A stretch of 64,000 bases of DNA from positions 122,628 to 186,627 of the forward strand of contig JAMLGM010000010.1 in NCBI GenBank assembly GCA_023957975.1. Direction: 5' to 3'. The position numbers and the translations under genes were made by a program. The notes below the pieces were generated by a model that saw only the letters and a list, made by a program, of their open reading frames with translations, was not told the origin of the DNA and ran no database searches. Positions within the stretch are counted from its first letter, which is position 1. Each line of letters starts with the position of its first letter. Shown piece by piece: positions 19,226 to 27,219 of this stretch. Source of the DNA: Microthrixaceae bacterium (GTDB lineage Bacteria > Actinomycetota > Acidimicrobiia > Acidimicrobiales > Microtrichaceae).

Positions 19226-19414
19226 GTTGACCAGGGCAAACGCCCTGGTCGGCGCAGTTTTCAGCGGCGGTCAGTCGGGTCGAATCGGTCCCTTGTCATT
19301 GATTCGTCATCAGCGGCGAACTACATCTATGTGATTTGTCACACCACCTCGGTACGCTTGCACTGACTCGGCAGCGCGGGCGCGCTGCGTGTCCGAGGAA
19401 GGTGTGAAGCTCCG

Positions 19415-21913
19415 ATGAAGGTCGCCGCTGTATACGTCCGGTTCTACCGGGCCTTCAATTTCAACTTCCTCCGGAAGAACAAGGACAACGCGGACCCGAA
19501 CCCCTGGGACGACTACGAGGGGATGTTCTTCCCCTACGTCAAGATCCCCCTCGACCCTGAGGTGACCTCCGTCGTGGGCGCGAACGAGTCCGGGAAGTCC
19601 CAGCTGCTCTATGCGATCGAGTGCGCCCTGGGTGCCGAAGTTGCAGGTCCCGACGCGTTCTGCCGGTACTCCCAGTTCTTCACGGTCGATGACAAGCTCA
19701 AGAGCCCCCACTTCGGGTTGGAGCTCGTGCTCGATGAATCCGAACAATCCTCGCTCTCTGCCGCGTTCGACGCGCTGGTACCGCGGCGGGTGTTCGTGTT
19801 TCGCGAGCAGCCCGGCCAAGTCCGCATCTATCTCGGTCCCGATTCCGCCCCGATCGACCGAGCCAGTGATGACCCGGCGATCACCACGCTCCTCCCGAAG
19901 TCGTTCCGCATCCACCCGAAGAACTCGCTGCCCAACACCGTCCCTCTCGACTTCCTTGTGCGGCACGCCGACGAGACCGGGACCGAAGGTGATGTCGTCA
20001 ACCGCAGGGCCCGAGTCACCGTCGTCCCCGAGTTCTTCGCGAAGCTTGGCGGGCTTCGCGGCCTCGTCGGAACCGCCCAGCTCAAGGGCTCCGACATTGA
20101 ACCCCACCTTCCGAACGGAACCGCTGCGGCCGCCACGGCTGAGGAACTCGCACAGTGGGAGCTTGCCTACGACTTGCTGGTCACTGTCGGTGGGGTCGAC
20201 CCGTCAACCTTCACGCAGCTGCAGCGGGCCGTCACCGAGCAGCGGGAAGGCTTCGTATCTGGCCTCGTCGCGTCGATCAACCGACAGCTCTCCGCTGCAC
20301 TGAACTTGCGCCGCTGGTGGAGCCAGGACGAGGAGTTCGAGTTCCTTGTCCAGTCCAAGGACTTCGACCTCGTCTTCACGATCAAGGACCGCACTGCCAG
20401 CGAATATGAGTTCAGCGAGCGCAGCGACGGCCTTCGCTACTTCCTGTCCTACCTCGTCCAGTACCTGCGCCACGTGGGCATCGACGACCCAGCGACGCTC
20501 CTGCTGATGGACGAGCCCGACGCCTTCCTATCGAATCAGGGCCAACAAGACCTGCTTCGACTGTTCCAGCACTTCATCGACCGCGACCCCGGCTCGAGTC
20601 GGCAGGTCGTCTTCGTCACTCACTCGCCCTTCCTCATCGACAAGAACCGCGCCTACCGGGTCCGTGTTCTCGACAAGGGCGTCGGCGACGAAGGCACCCG
20701 CGTCGTTCGCGACGTCTCCCGGAACCATTTCGAACCGCTCCGGTCCGCGTTCGGTGGCTTCCGCGCTGAGACGGCGTTCATCGGGAACTGCAACCTCACC
20801 GTGGAGGGGCCATCGGACCAGGTGTACTTGGCCGGGATGTCCAGCGATGCGATCCGTCGGGGGGCAACTGGCGACGAAGCGATCGACCTGAACCAGGTCA
20901 CGCTCATGGACGCAGGGTGCGCGAGCCAGGTCCCATACACCGTGTTCCTGGTCCGGGGCCGAAGCAAGAAGGAGCAGCCCGCCATCGTCGTCCTCCTAGA
21001 CGGCGATCGGGCTGGCCTCGAAGCCGCCACCGCTCTGCAGGAGGCCTACGGGAAGCCGATCGTTGACGAGAAGTACGTGACCACGATCTCAGCTGCCAAG
21101 CTCCCGGCGGTCAGCTGTGACCGCTTTGGTGGACCCAAGGACATCGAGGATCTGGTGACGCCAGCCGTGATGCTGGAAGCGGCCGCGCGGTTCGCCGAGG
21201 AGATCGGGCTTCCCGGGGTGGCCGTGCCGGCGGTGGACGATCTCAAGTCGTACCTCACCACTGAAGACATCAGCATCCTGGATGCTGCTCAGCTGGCCGT
21301 TTCCGCCGCCGGCTCGGCGCTGCACTTGGACAAGGTCGGCATGGCCCGGCATGTCGTCGACGTAGTCGAAGACGATCTACATGACTCCGAGATGGTGCGA
21401 GAGAACTTCCGTCAGCTCTTTCTGCACCTGAGCGAGCTCACGTCTGCCGCGGTCCTCGAACGCTCTCGGACGGGCGTCGGGCGGCGGGTCGACCGCGAGA
21501 TCAAGACCTTCCTCAAGGACCACCTCCACGGCGCCACCCGAGGCGAACTGCGGGTCTTGCTGCGAAGCGTCGACGTCTTGCTTGACAGTTCCGATGAGGC
21601 TGAAGCTGTACGCACCCAGGTCCGGATCATGCAGAATCACCACCAGCTTCATCGGGACCTCACGTCTCCAGTCGAGGCCTTCGAAGACGTTGCGCGGAAG
21701 CTCGCGGCCATGAAGTACGCCGGGGTGGTCGCCTCCGAGGAGGAGACCGAAGCGGACGACGAGCGCGCTGGCGTGGACGCCGACGAGCCAGCCGCCCATG
21801 AGGACGACGTTTCGACGACCCCCGAGAAGGCCAGTCGCAAGGCGAAGGCGGGCCCGAAAGCATCGGGGAACCACGACGGCAGCGCGTCCCAGCCTGAGGA
21901 GGCCGTCGGATGA
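19415..21913 (+). CDS. OLD-family ATPase-TOPRIM nuclease, probable anti-phage protein
   Basis: An 832-residue protein with an N-terminal ABC-like ATPase and a C-terminal TOPRIM domain, the architecture of OLD (overcoming lysogenization defect) nucleases. Walker A is GANESGKSQLL near residue 55. A signature-like SERSDGLRYFLSYL is followed by Walker B LLLMDEPDAFL near 370 and an H-loop-like VFVTHSPFLID. TOPRIM acidic motifs are LTVEGPSDQVYLAG near 466 and IVVLLDGDRAG near 529. The last 80 residues are charged and disordered (EEETEADDERAG). No GajB/UvrD-like helicase gene is adjacent, so it resembles single-gene class 1 OLD. It lies in the tRNA-Leu element beside a dead integrase. ATG 19415 follows GAGGAAGG-type purines. 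Confidence 0.85.
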   Translation: MKVAAVYVRFYRAFNFNFLRKNKDNADPNPWDDYEGMFFPYVKIPLDPEVTSVVGANESGKSQLLYAIECALGAEVAGPDAFCRYSQFFTVDDKLKSPHFGLELVLDESEQSSLSAAFDALVPRRVFVFREQPGQVRIYLGPDSAPIDRASDDPAITTLLPKSFRIHPKNSLPNTVPLDFLVRHADETGTEGDVVNRRARVTVVPEFFAKLGGLRGLVGTAQLKGSDIEPHLPNGTAAAATAEELAQWELAYDLLVTVGGVDPSTFTQLQRAVTEQREGFVSGLVASINRQLSAALNLRRWWSQDEEFEFLVQSKDFDLVFTIKDRTASEYEFSERSDGLRYFLSYLVQYLRHVGIDDPATLLLMDEPDAFLSNQGQQDLLRLFQHFIDRDPGSSRQVVFVTHSPFLIDKNRAYRVRVLDKGVGDEGTRVVRDVSRNHFEPLRSAFGGFRAETAFIGNCNLTVEGPSDQVYLAGMSSDAIRRGATGDEAIDLNQVTLMDAGCASQVPYTVFLVRGRSKKEQPAIVVLLDGDRAGLEAATALQEAYGKPIVDEKYVTTISAAKLPAVSCDRFGGPKDIEDLVTPAVMLEAAARFAEEIGLPGVAVPAVDDLKSYLTTEDISILDAAQLAVSAAGSALHLDKVGMARHVVDVVEDDLHDSEMVRENFRQLFLHLSELTSAAVLERSRTGVGRRVDREIKTFLKDHLHGATRGELRVLLRSVDVLLDSSDEAEAVRTQVRIMQNHHQLHRDLTSPVEAFEDVARKLAAMKYAGVVASEEETEADDERAGVDADEPAAHEDDVSTTPEKASRKAKAGPKASGNHDGSASQPEEAVG

Positions 21914-21923
21914 GGAGAGGGAG

Positions 21924-21943
21924 TCGTCGGTAGCTCAGCTGGG
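21924..21943 (+). other. tRNA 5'-end/D-arm-like fragment
   Basis: Between the OLD gene stop and the integrase remnant, the bases GGTAGCTCAGCTGGGAG look like positions 7-22 of a class I tRNA. The second D-stem strand is imperfect and nothing after it folds as a tRNA. It may be a leftover attachment site next to the integrase 3' end, or chance. Confidence 0.3.
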
Positions 21944-21962
21944 AGGTCGCGTCCTTGCTCCA

Positions 21963-22697
21963 TCATCCGGCTCGACGATTGAAGATCCGCGCCGCGACGC
22001 GATCGGCGGCGTCGGACTGCAGGGGACGGCGGACCTGGGTGTAGATCTCGCTGGTGATGTGGGTGCTGCTGTGGCCGAGGCGGTCGCTGACGACGTGGAT
22101 GTCGATACCTTCCTCCAGGGCGAGGGTGGCCCAGGTGTGGCGGAGGCCGTGGAGCTTGAGCCTCGGTAGGGGCTGACCAGGGTGGGCCTTGTTGTGGGCG
22201 TACTGCTTGCGGAGGAACTCGCGGCTGAACCGTTCGGGGTGGAACCGCGTGCCGTCGGCCCGGCAGAAGATCCAGGCGTTGTCGAGGTCGACCTCGGTCC
22301 ACTTGAGCCCGAACACCTCGCCGCGGCGTGAACCAGAGGCGGCGAGGTGGAGCCAGGCCGGCAGGTAGGGGCTGTCGGCGACGAAGTCGAGGAACCTGCC
22401 GAGTTGCTCGCAAGTCCAAGTGGTTGGCCGCCCTCGCCGGGTCGAGGCGATGGGCGGGGGAGTGGCAGCCACGGCGTCGCGAGTGATGTCGGCCGCGGCG
22501 AGGAACGCCTCGCCGACTGCATCGGCGACCTGCTGCCACGTGTGGCCGTCGCCCTCGAGCTCCACGATGAGGTCGAGCACGGCCTGGTCGTGCTGGCGGG
22601 CCGGCGTGCCCGGTGCCCGTCGTTAGGGGTCGAGGAGCTTGCGGTAGAGGGTGTTGAGGTCCATCGGCGTCAGCTCCTGGAGCCGGGTTCCGCCGAT
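21963..22697 (-). pseudogene. Tyrosine recombinase (phage-type integrase), truncated and interrupted
   Basis: The reverse strand from about 22580 to 21963 encodes the catalytic half of a site-specific integrase. It has GSRRGEVFGLKW (first Arg), KLHGLRHTWATL (HxLR), LGHSSTHITSEIYTQV (second His and the nucleophile Tyr) and a C-terminus ending NRRAG. In the same frame upstream lies the core-binding segment LQELTPMDLNTLYRKLLDP, then TAA at 22623-22625 interrupts the frame. The N-terminal arm-binding domain is missing; at about 22700 the sequence becomes unrelated. The gene is therefore broken, although a restart at GTG 22580 could make an isolated catalytic domain. Confidence 0.85.
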
Positions 22698-22758
22698 GGA
22701 AGAGGGTGATGAGCCACGCACCGAACGTGAACCGCGCTCCACGAGACCCGCTTGATGC

Positions 22759-23553
22759 TCAGGCCGGAGTAGGTCCGACCGTCTCGGTGAGGAGGGCGCG
22801 CAGCCTAGTCCGGAGTCGCGCTGCTGGGTCGGCTTGGAGCCCGGTGGTCAGTGCGTTGAGCGCGGTCCCGTTCGGACCGAGCTCCCTCCAGAGAGCGGCC
22901 CGGACTTCTTCGAGCGGCTTGCTCGACTCGAACGTCGCCGGCTCGACTCCCTCGGCCGCCGCGACCTCCAGGCATCGCCAGAGGTCCTCGACGTCTCGGT
23001 CCTCGGTGCGGACCGTGCGGACCAGCGCCTTGAGCGCCAGCATCCCGACAGCGTCGGGAAGGGAAACGGTGGTCGACAACGTCTCACCATCGGTCAGGCG
23101 CAGGTCGATTCCCACGTTCACAGCGGGCCGTTGGAACGCTTCGGCGAGGCCGGGGACCTCGCTGGTCACGATCGACCCGACCCTGACGGTGCCACGGGAG
23201 CGGGATCGGTACGTCGGGATGAGCAGATCAACAGAGGCGACACGGCGGTCGTCGACGGGACGCTCCCACCGGTTGCCGGCCACCTTCCGGTAGCCCAGGG
23301 CTTCAATCGCTGCGACGAGCTCCGGGCCTCGGAGAAGGTGAGGCGGGACACCGAAGTCCGCGTCACCGGTGGCTCGGAGCGGCAGGTCGAGTCCGAGCCG
23401 CTGTACGTGGAGCATGACCGCTACACCGCCGATGAGGCGATGGTGTTCGGCCATCCCGGTGGCCGCCATGGCCGACGACACGTCGGCGACGGCGGTGAAC
23501 CCGCCGTCCATTGCGGCCGAGAGGCTGGCGAGGACGACTCGTCGGCCGGTCAT
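22759..23553 (-). CDS. Nucleotidyltransferase toxin-like protein (AbiEii type)
   Basis: A 264-residue protein resembling AbiEii/AbiGii-type nucleotidyltransferases, the toxins of type IV toxin-antitoxin pairs used in abortive infection. The polymerase-beta-like start is visible as RLIGGVAVMLHVQRLG followed by ATGDADFGV, where GG and the DxD acidic pair form the active site. Helical C-terminal regions follow (ALKALVRTVRTEDRDVEDLW). ATG 23553 overlaps the stop of the upstream gene (ATGA at 23550-23553), so the two are translated together. It sits inside the tRNA-Leu element. Substrate specificity is unknown. Confidence 0.75.
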   Translation of the reverse strand: MTGRRVVLASLSAAMDGGFTAVADVSSAMAATGMAEHHRLIGGVAVMLHVQRLGLDLPLRATGDADFGVPPHLLRGPELVAAIEALGYRKVAGNRWERPVDDRRVASVDLLIPTYRSRSRGTVRVGSIVTSEVPGLAEAFQRPAVNVGIDLRLTDGETLSTTVSLPDAVGMLALKALVRTVRTEDRDVEDLWRCLEVAAAEGVEPATFESSKPLEEVRAALWRELGPNGTALNALTTGLQADPAARLRTRLRALLTETVGPTPA

Positions 23554-24236
23554 CGGGGCCTCGGCAGGGTTCGGGCGACGATGGCCGTGCGTAGTCGGTC
23601 GGCGGCTTCGGCTCGGTCTTCGCCGCCGAGGTCGAGCAGGTCCCACCATTGCTGGCACGGGTCGGTCATGGAGTAGCCGTCGACCTCGTCCACCCAGGGT
23701 GGGGCAGGGGAGAGGAGCCGATGGTCGTCGGCCCATCGCAAGATGAGGCTGGCATCAGCGCGACCCTCAGCGGGGACGAACCCGGCCTCGGTGGCGGGCA
23801 GTTGGTCAGCGACGTAGGCGATCGTGATCGTGGGGTGACGCCACGGGGCGAGCAGGTCCGGGGCGAGGTCGGCGGAAAACGCGATCGCTGCCTCTCGTTT
23901 GGCCGCGAGCGCCTGTACACGGCTGGCCTGCTCGGCGAGCGGGCGGGTGCTGTACCAGTACGACTCCGGCTCGACGAGGTGAGGCCGAGTCCTCGCTCGG
24001 TAGAGATCGAGCAGCTTCGCCGGGTCGCCGACGTAGCCATCGGGAGTGGCGGACACAGCGTCCAGCTCCGCGAGCTGCTTCAGGATCTGTGAGGCCCGCG
24101 GTTGGGTCACCCCCGCAGCAGCAGCGATGGCGACCCCCGTCATCGGGGGGTAGGACGCCACCATGAGCCGGACCACCGCAGCGGTGCCCGCACCCCAGCG
24201 GCGCACCACGTTCTTCGACACGACCGTCTGCGGCAT
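23550..24236 (-). CDS. Winged-helix antitoxin/regulator (AbiEi-like)
   Basis: A 228-residue partner of the downstream nucleotidyltransferase. The N-terminus has a winged helix-turn-helix (MTGVAIAAAAGVTQPRASQ, then ILKQLAELDAVSATPDGYVG). A C-terminal helical part follows, ending with the acidic DRAEAADRLRTAI stretch. In AbiE systems the first gene encodes the DNA-binding antitoxin that represses its own operon and counteracts the transferase; gene order and 4-base overlap match that here. ATG 24236 (MPQTVVSKNVV) is preferred over the longer frame from 24278. Regulator-only function is the alternative. Confidence 0.65.
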   Translation of the reverse strand: MPQTVVSKNVVRRWGAGTAAVVRLMVASYPPMTGVAIAAAAGVTQPRASQILKQLAELDAVSATPDGYVGDPAKLLDLYRARTRPHLVEPESYWYSTRPLAEQASRVQALAAKREAAIAFSADLAPDLLAPWRHPTITIAYVADQLPATEAGFVPAEGRADASLILRWADDHRLLSPAPPWVDEVDGYSMTDPCQQWWDLLDLGGEDRAEAADRLRTAIVARTLPRPR

Positions 24237-24716
24237 GACACCAGGGTATAAGCCTTCTCCGACCAAGGCAAGGAACACTTATAGGAAGTCTTATGGCAGC
24301 GCTTAGACGGGACGGCTTTACGTTGCCTACGGACGACCTGGCGAGTGATGACATCGTGATGACATCGCGCCGAGGTCGGCCGGCCTCCCGTTGGAGAACT
24401 GCTCCTCAGAAGGGTTTTCGGGTGGACCGGGCCGTGTCGTTGGTGAGCGCTGGAGTCTCCACTCCGACATCCGCCATCAAAGGCGAGGCTGGAACCCTGG
24501 TCCCAAAGCGATCCGGTTGGGCGGTGGCCGTGTCGACCGTGATGCCCGGCTCCCAACTCCGACACGCCTCGACGGCTGTCATCAGACTTGTCATCAAACG
24601 TGATGACAAACGGCGGTTCTCAGCGATACGGGCTGCCACAAGGCCCAGACGAAAACCGGCTCTGACCTGCACGGATGGGGACGCACTGGTACGGCTAGTC
24701 ACCGCTGATGGCGGCG
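24237..24716. other. Gene-free stretch at the right end of the tRNA-Leu element
   Basis: I find no credible gene here. It contains several copies of a TGATGAC/GTCATCA octamer-like word (around 24345, 24357, 24590 and 24600). Similar words lie left of the OLD gene (19296-19310, CATTGATTCGTCATCA). They could be integrase arm sites or promoter elements. The open frame 24293-24766 has no family resemblance. Confidence 0.4.
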
Positions 24717-24719
24717 TTC

Positions 24720-24733
24720 AAGTCCCCCCACCC
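24720..24733 (+). other. Putative attR: partial copy of the tRNA-Leu 3' end
   Basis: GTTCAAGTCCCCCC repeats the tRNA-Leu T-arm exactly, followed by a diverged acceptor-like tail. Together with 19202 it would define an element of about 5.5 kb. Confidence 0.55.
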
Positions 24734-24820
24734 ACATCCGGGTCAGGAGCGCCTGAATTAGGCTGAGCGCTAGCCGATTCCGAAGCGTTGAACTGACACC
24801 AAGAGTGCGGAGCGTCGAAC

Positions 24821-25801
24821 CTATGGCGGCGGAGCGACCGCGGCGTTGCTGTGGGCGTTGCGGCGGGCGTTGCGAAACGCCTCGAAGCTGTCCCAGGCTT
24901 CGATGGCTGCGGCGACCGCGATCAGGACCCATTGGTTGATCGTCGGGGTCCAGTCCCATTCGGCCCGTTCGGCGACGAGCTCGAAGAATCGGGTGTTGAA
25001 GAGGCGCTCGTCGAGCGCCAGCCACGCGATCACTGCCAACGACGTGAGGTTGACCGTCAGGTTCACCCAGGCGAGCGGGAAGGTCCAGCGGCGCCTAGCC
25101 AGTGCGATCGCCTGCACGATGGCCGATGCGGCGAGGATCGCGAGCAGCACCTGACCCGGCCCGTTCCAGATGTCGGGATGCAGCAGCGGCACGCCCTCGC
25201 CTCCGTCGCGCAGGAGGGGTCGTGCGTGCTGCCACACCAGTGCCACCCCAACCAGGACGGTCATGACGATGCCGAACACGGCGTCGCTGACGTCGAACCC
25301 CTTGGCTTGCGTGGGTGAGGGTAGGTCGGGGAGGTCGTCGGTGGTCCACGAGCTCTTCCATCGGTCGGCGAAGGCGTAGACGAGCGTGACCCAGAAGGCG
25401 ACCTGGATGCCGGTGCTGAATACCGCGCCCAGCACAGCGCCGATGAAGCCGAAGGCGCTGGGGTCGTCGGCGAACGCCTCGCCGATCACGGCGATTGTGG
25501 TCACGATCGGCACCGCAATGAAGGCGACCAACTTGAGGACGCGAAGGTACTCGGGGAACACCTCGTGGCTGACCAGGGCGCGGGGCTGTTCGACGTAGCG
25601 GGACGCGATTCGGCTCGGATCCCCCAACTCGGTCAGCACGGCGTGTTCGACCTCATCGGGGTCGAGCGTCGGGGCCGCGTCCTGGCGGGCGTCGGCCATC
25701 TCGGCGATGAGCTCGTGGAGCTCGCGGTCGATCTCTGGCCGTTGCTCCTCGGGTAGGAGCCGCACGACGGCCCATACGTATCTGTCGGTCAGGGTGCTCA
25801 C
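24821..25801 (-). CDS. HAAS-domain membrane protein, PadR partner
   Basis: A 326-residue membrane protein. The cytoplasmic N-terminal 75 residues are a HAAS-type helical domain (LPEEQRPEIDRELHELIAEM, then VLTELGDPSRIASRYVEQPR). Such domains are typically found next to PadR regulators and are thought to signal through them. Six or so membrane segments follow (for example VLKLVAFIAVPIVTTIAVIG and GIVMTVLVGVALVW). Its ATG overlaps the padR stop by four bases. The function is unknown; it is probably an envelope-stress or permease-like sensor. It lies just outside the putative attR. Confidence 0.75.
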   Translation of the reverse strand: MSTLTDRYVWAVVRLLPEEQRPEIDRELHELIAEMADARQDAAPTLDPDEVEHAVLTELGDPSRIASRYVEQPRALVSHEVFPEYLRVLKLVAFIAVPIVTTIAVIGEAFADDPSAFGFIGAVLGAVFSTGIQVAFWVTLVYAFADRWKSSWTTDDLPDLPSPTQAKGFDVSDAVFGIVMTVLVGVALVWQHARPLLRDGGEGVPLLHPDIWNGPGQVLLAILAASAIVQAIALARRRWTFPLAWVNLTVNLTSLAVIAWLALDERLFNTRFFELVAERAEWDWTPTINQWVLIAVAAAIEAWDSFEAFRNARRNAHSNAAVAPPP

Positions 25802-26217
25802 AGGTCGCTCGCCTCCGGGTTGCGGTCGGGACCGTCGTCATGGGGACCGTCGTCATGGGGATCGTCGTGGGTGCTGGTGTTCGCCACGACGGCATCGATC
25901 GAGCGGTCGAGGTTGCGCCACTCGGCCAGCAGGACCTCGAACATGGCGATGCCCTCGGGCGTCGTCACGTAGAACTTGCGGGGCCGGGCCTCGTCGGTGT
26001 TCCACTCGCTTGTCAACAGGCCTTGGCTTTCGAGCCGGCGCAGCAGGGGATACAGGGTGTCGCCTCCAACGACGATCCCGACGGCGGCCAGGTCCTCGAT
26101 CAGCCGGTAGCCGTAGCGGGGCGATCGCAGTGCCGCCAGGCAGGCCAGTACCACGGTGCCGCGGCGGAGTTCTTGGAGGTGCGGCCCTCGTGCGTCGCTG
26201 TCGGCACGGCTTGCCAT
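25798..26217 (-). CDS. PadR-family transcriptional regulator
   Basis: A 139-residue winged-helix regulator. The family core is plain: LRRGTVVLACLAALRSPRYG, DTLYPLLRRLESQGLL (recognition helix and wing start), then RPRKFYVTTPEGIAMFEVLL. The C-terminal tail is Asp/His-rich with a small tandem repeat (DDPHDDGPHDDGPD). It is transcribed with the HAAS membrane gene through an ATGA overlap. A perfect 11-3-11 palindrome 10 bases upstream is its likely own operator. Confidence 0.92.
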   Translation of the reverse strand: MASRADSDARGPHLQELRRGTVVLACLAALRSPRYGYRLIEDLAAVGIVVGGDTLYPLLRRLESQGLLTSEWNTDEARPRKFYVTTPEGIAMFEVLLAEWRNLDRSIDAVVANTSTHDDPHDDGPHDDGPDRNPEASDL

Positions 26218-26226
26218 GCCAACGCA

Positions 26227-26251
26227 CTATACCGTGTGACACACGGTATAG
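26227..26251. promoter_or_regulatory. Palindromic operator of padR
   Basis: Arms CTATACCGTGT (26227-26237) and its exact complement (26241-26251) flank GAC. The ATAC...GTAT spacing is typical of PadR-family sites, and the position directly before padR suggests autorepression. Confidence 0.8.
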
Positions 26252-26305
26252 TTCAAGTGGCTTTGCCGATCGAAACTCAATCGCCACGGCATTTGGCACG
26301 TCCAT

Positions 26306-26333
26306 AGGAAGATACCAGGGTGGATATCTTCCT
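26306..26333. promoter_or_regulatory. Inverted repeat upstream of vapB (probable VapBC operator)
   Basis: AGGAAGATA and TATCTTCCT, 9-base arms separated by 10 bases, lie 32 bases before the vapB start. VapB antitoxins usually bind such repeats with VapC to repress their operon. Confidence 0.55.
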
Positions 26334-26364
26334 GAACGGGAGGACCGCGTCTAAAATTCTCCGT

Positions 26365-26610
26365 ATGGCGCTCAACATCAAAGACCCGGAGACAGACCGA
26401 CTCGTGCGAGAGCTCGCCGCGCTCACCGGCGAGTCGATCACCGAGGCAACCCGCCGAGCGGTCACCGAGCGGCTCGACACGGTGCGCCGGCGAGCCCGGA
26501 CATCACCGGATCTCACCGACATCATCGAACGTGGGCGCTCACGAGCGATCCTCGATCCCCGGCCGATCGAGGAGATCCTCGGTTACGACAGCGAAGGGCT
26601 ACCTCGTTGA
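26365..26610 (+). CDS. vapB: VapB-type antitoxin
   Basis: An 81-residue antitoxin of the Rv0623-like (PSK factor) VapB family. The N-terminal ribbon-helix-helix is ALNIKDPETDRLVRELAALTG followed by SITEATRRAVTERL. The C-terminal tail (DIIERGRSRAILDPRPIEEI, then LGYDSEGLP) would wrap the toxin and block its active site. It overlaps vapC by four bases. ATG 26365 is chosen because the longer frame adds residues through the operator. Confidence 0.92.
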   Translation: MALNIKDPETDRLVRELAALTGESITEATRRAVTERLDTVRRRARTSPDLTDIIERGRSRAILDPRPIEEILGYDSEGLPR

Positions 26611-26993
26611 TCGCCGTCGATACCTCAGCGGTGGTGGCTGTCGTGCTCGGCGAGGACGAGGCGGAGTCGATGTTGGCTCAGATCCAACAGAACCCATCGA
26701 TCATGTCAGCGGCCACCCTGCTGGAGGCCTCGATCGTCGTCGAGGCGCGTCAGGGGCCTGATGCGACACGGGATCTGCAACTCCTCGTCGATGCGGCAAT
26801 CGAGATCACCCCGTTTGACCTCGATCACACCCGGGTGGCCTTCGAGGCCTGGCAACGGTTCGGCAAAGGACGCCATCGTGCCGGACTGAATCTGGGCGAC
26901 TGCTTCGCCTACGCAACGGCGTCCCTCGCCGGAGTCCCGCTGCTGTTCAAGGGGTCCGATTTCACACAGACCGATATCGCATCGGTCCTGTGA
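26607..26993 (+). CDS. vapC: VapC-type PIN-domain ribonuclease toxin
   Basis: A 128-residue PIN nuclease; VapC toxins cut tRNA or rRNA when freed from VapB. The acidic active site is visible: VDTSAVVAVVLGE (Asp4), ATLLEASIVVEA (Glu), LNLGDCFAYATA (Asp near 98) and GSDFTQTDI (Asp near 117). It starts with TTG 26607, overlapping the vapB stop (TTGA). Its last 87 bases are duplicated at 28761-28847, with only synonymous changes. Confidence 0.92.
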   Translation: MIAVDTSAVVAVVLGEDEAESMLAQIQQNPSIMSAATLLEASIVVEARQGPDATRDLQLLVDAAIEITPFDLDHTRVAFEAWQRFGKGRHRAGLNLGDCFAYATASLAGVPLLFKGSDFTQTDIASVL

Positions 26994-27047
26994 TACCTGC
27001 GTTGTGATTCAGTCCCGGTTCTGGGGCTGATTCCGACCTGATTCGGG

Positions 27048-27099
27048 CGAGTGTTGTACATCAGGGGCGCGATATCGCGCCCCTGATGTACAACACTCG
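27048..27099. repeat. Perfect 52-bp palindrome (GTTGTACATCAGGGGCGC family), copy 1
   Basis: The two 26-base halves are exact complements around a central GATATC, with no loop. It lies 54 bases after vapC, where it can end transcription. The inner 46 bases recur perfectly at 56095-56140 and 58324-58369, with decayed relatives at 42346 and 50018. Confidence 0.95.
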
Positions 27100-27219
27100 A
27101 ACCGGCGAGCCAGCGAACCGGCCAGGGTGATATCCCCACGCATTGATGAGTGAATACGCCACCTTCGCGTGAACAATCACCCACTCACCGAGGATCGGTG
27201 TGGAGCCGACTGGTTTGCC

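Noticed and set aside
24293..24766. 157-residue plus-strand frame
   Set aside because: No family resemblance; it lies in the att-like end region and runs across the tRNA repeat copy.
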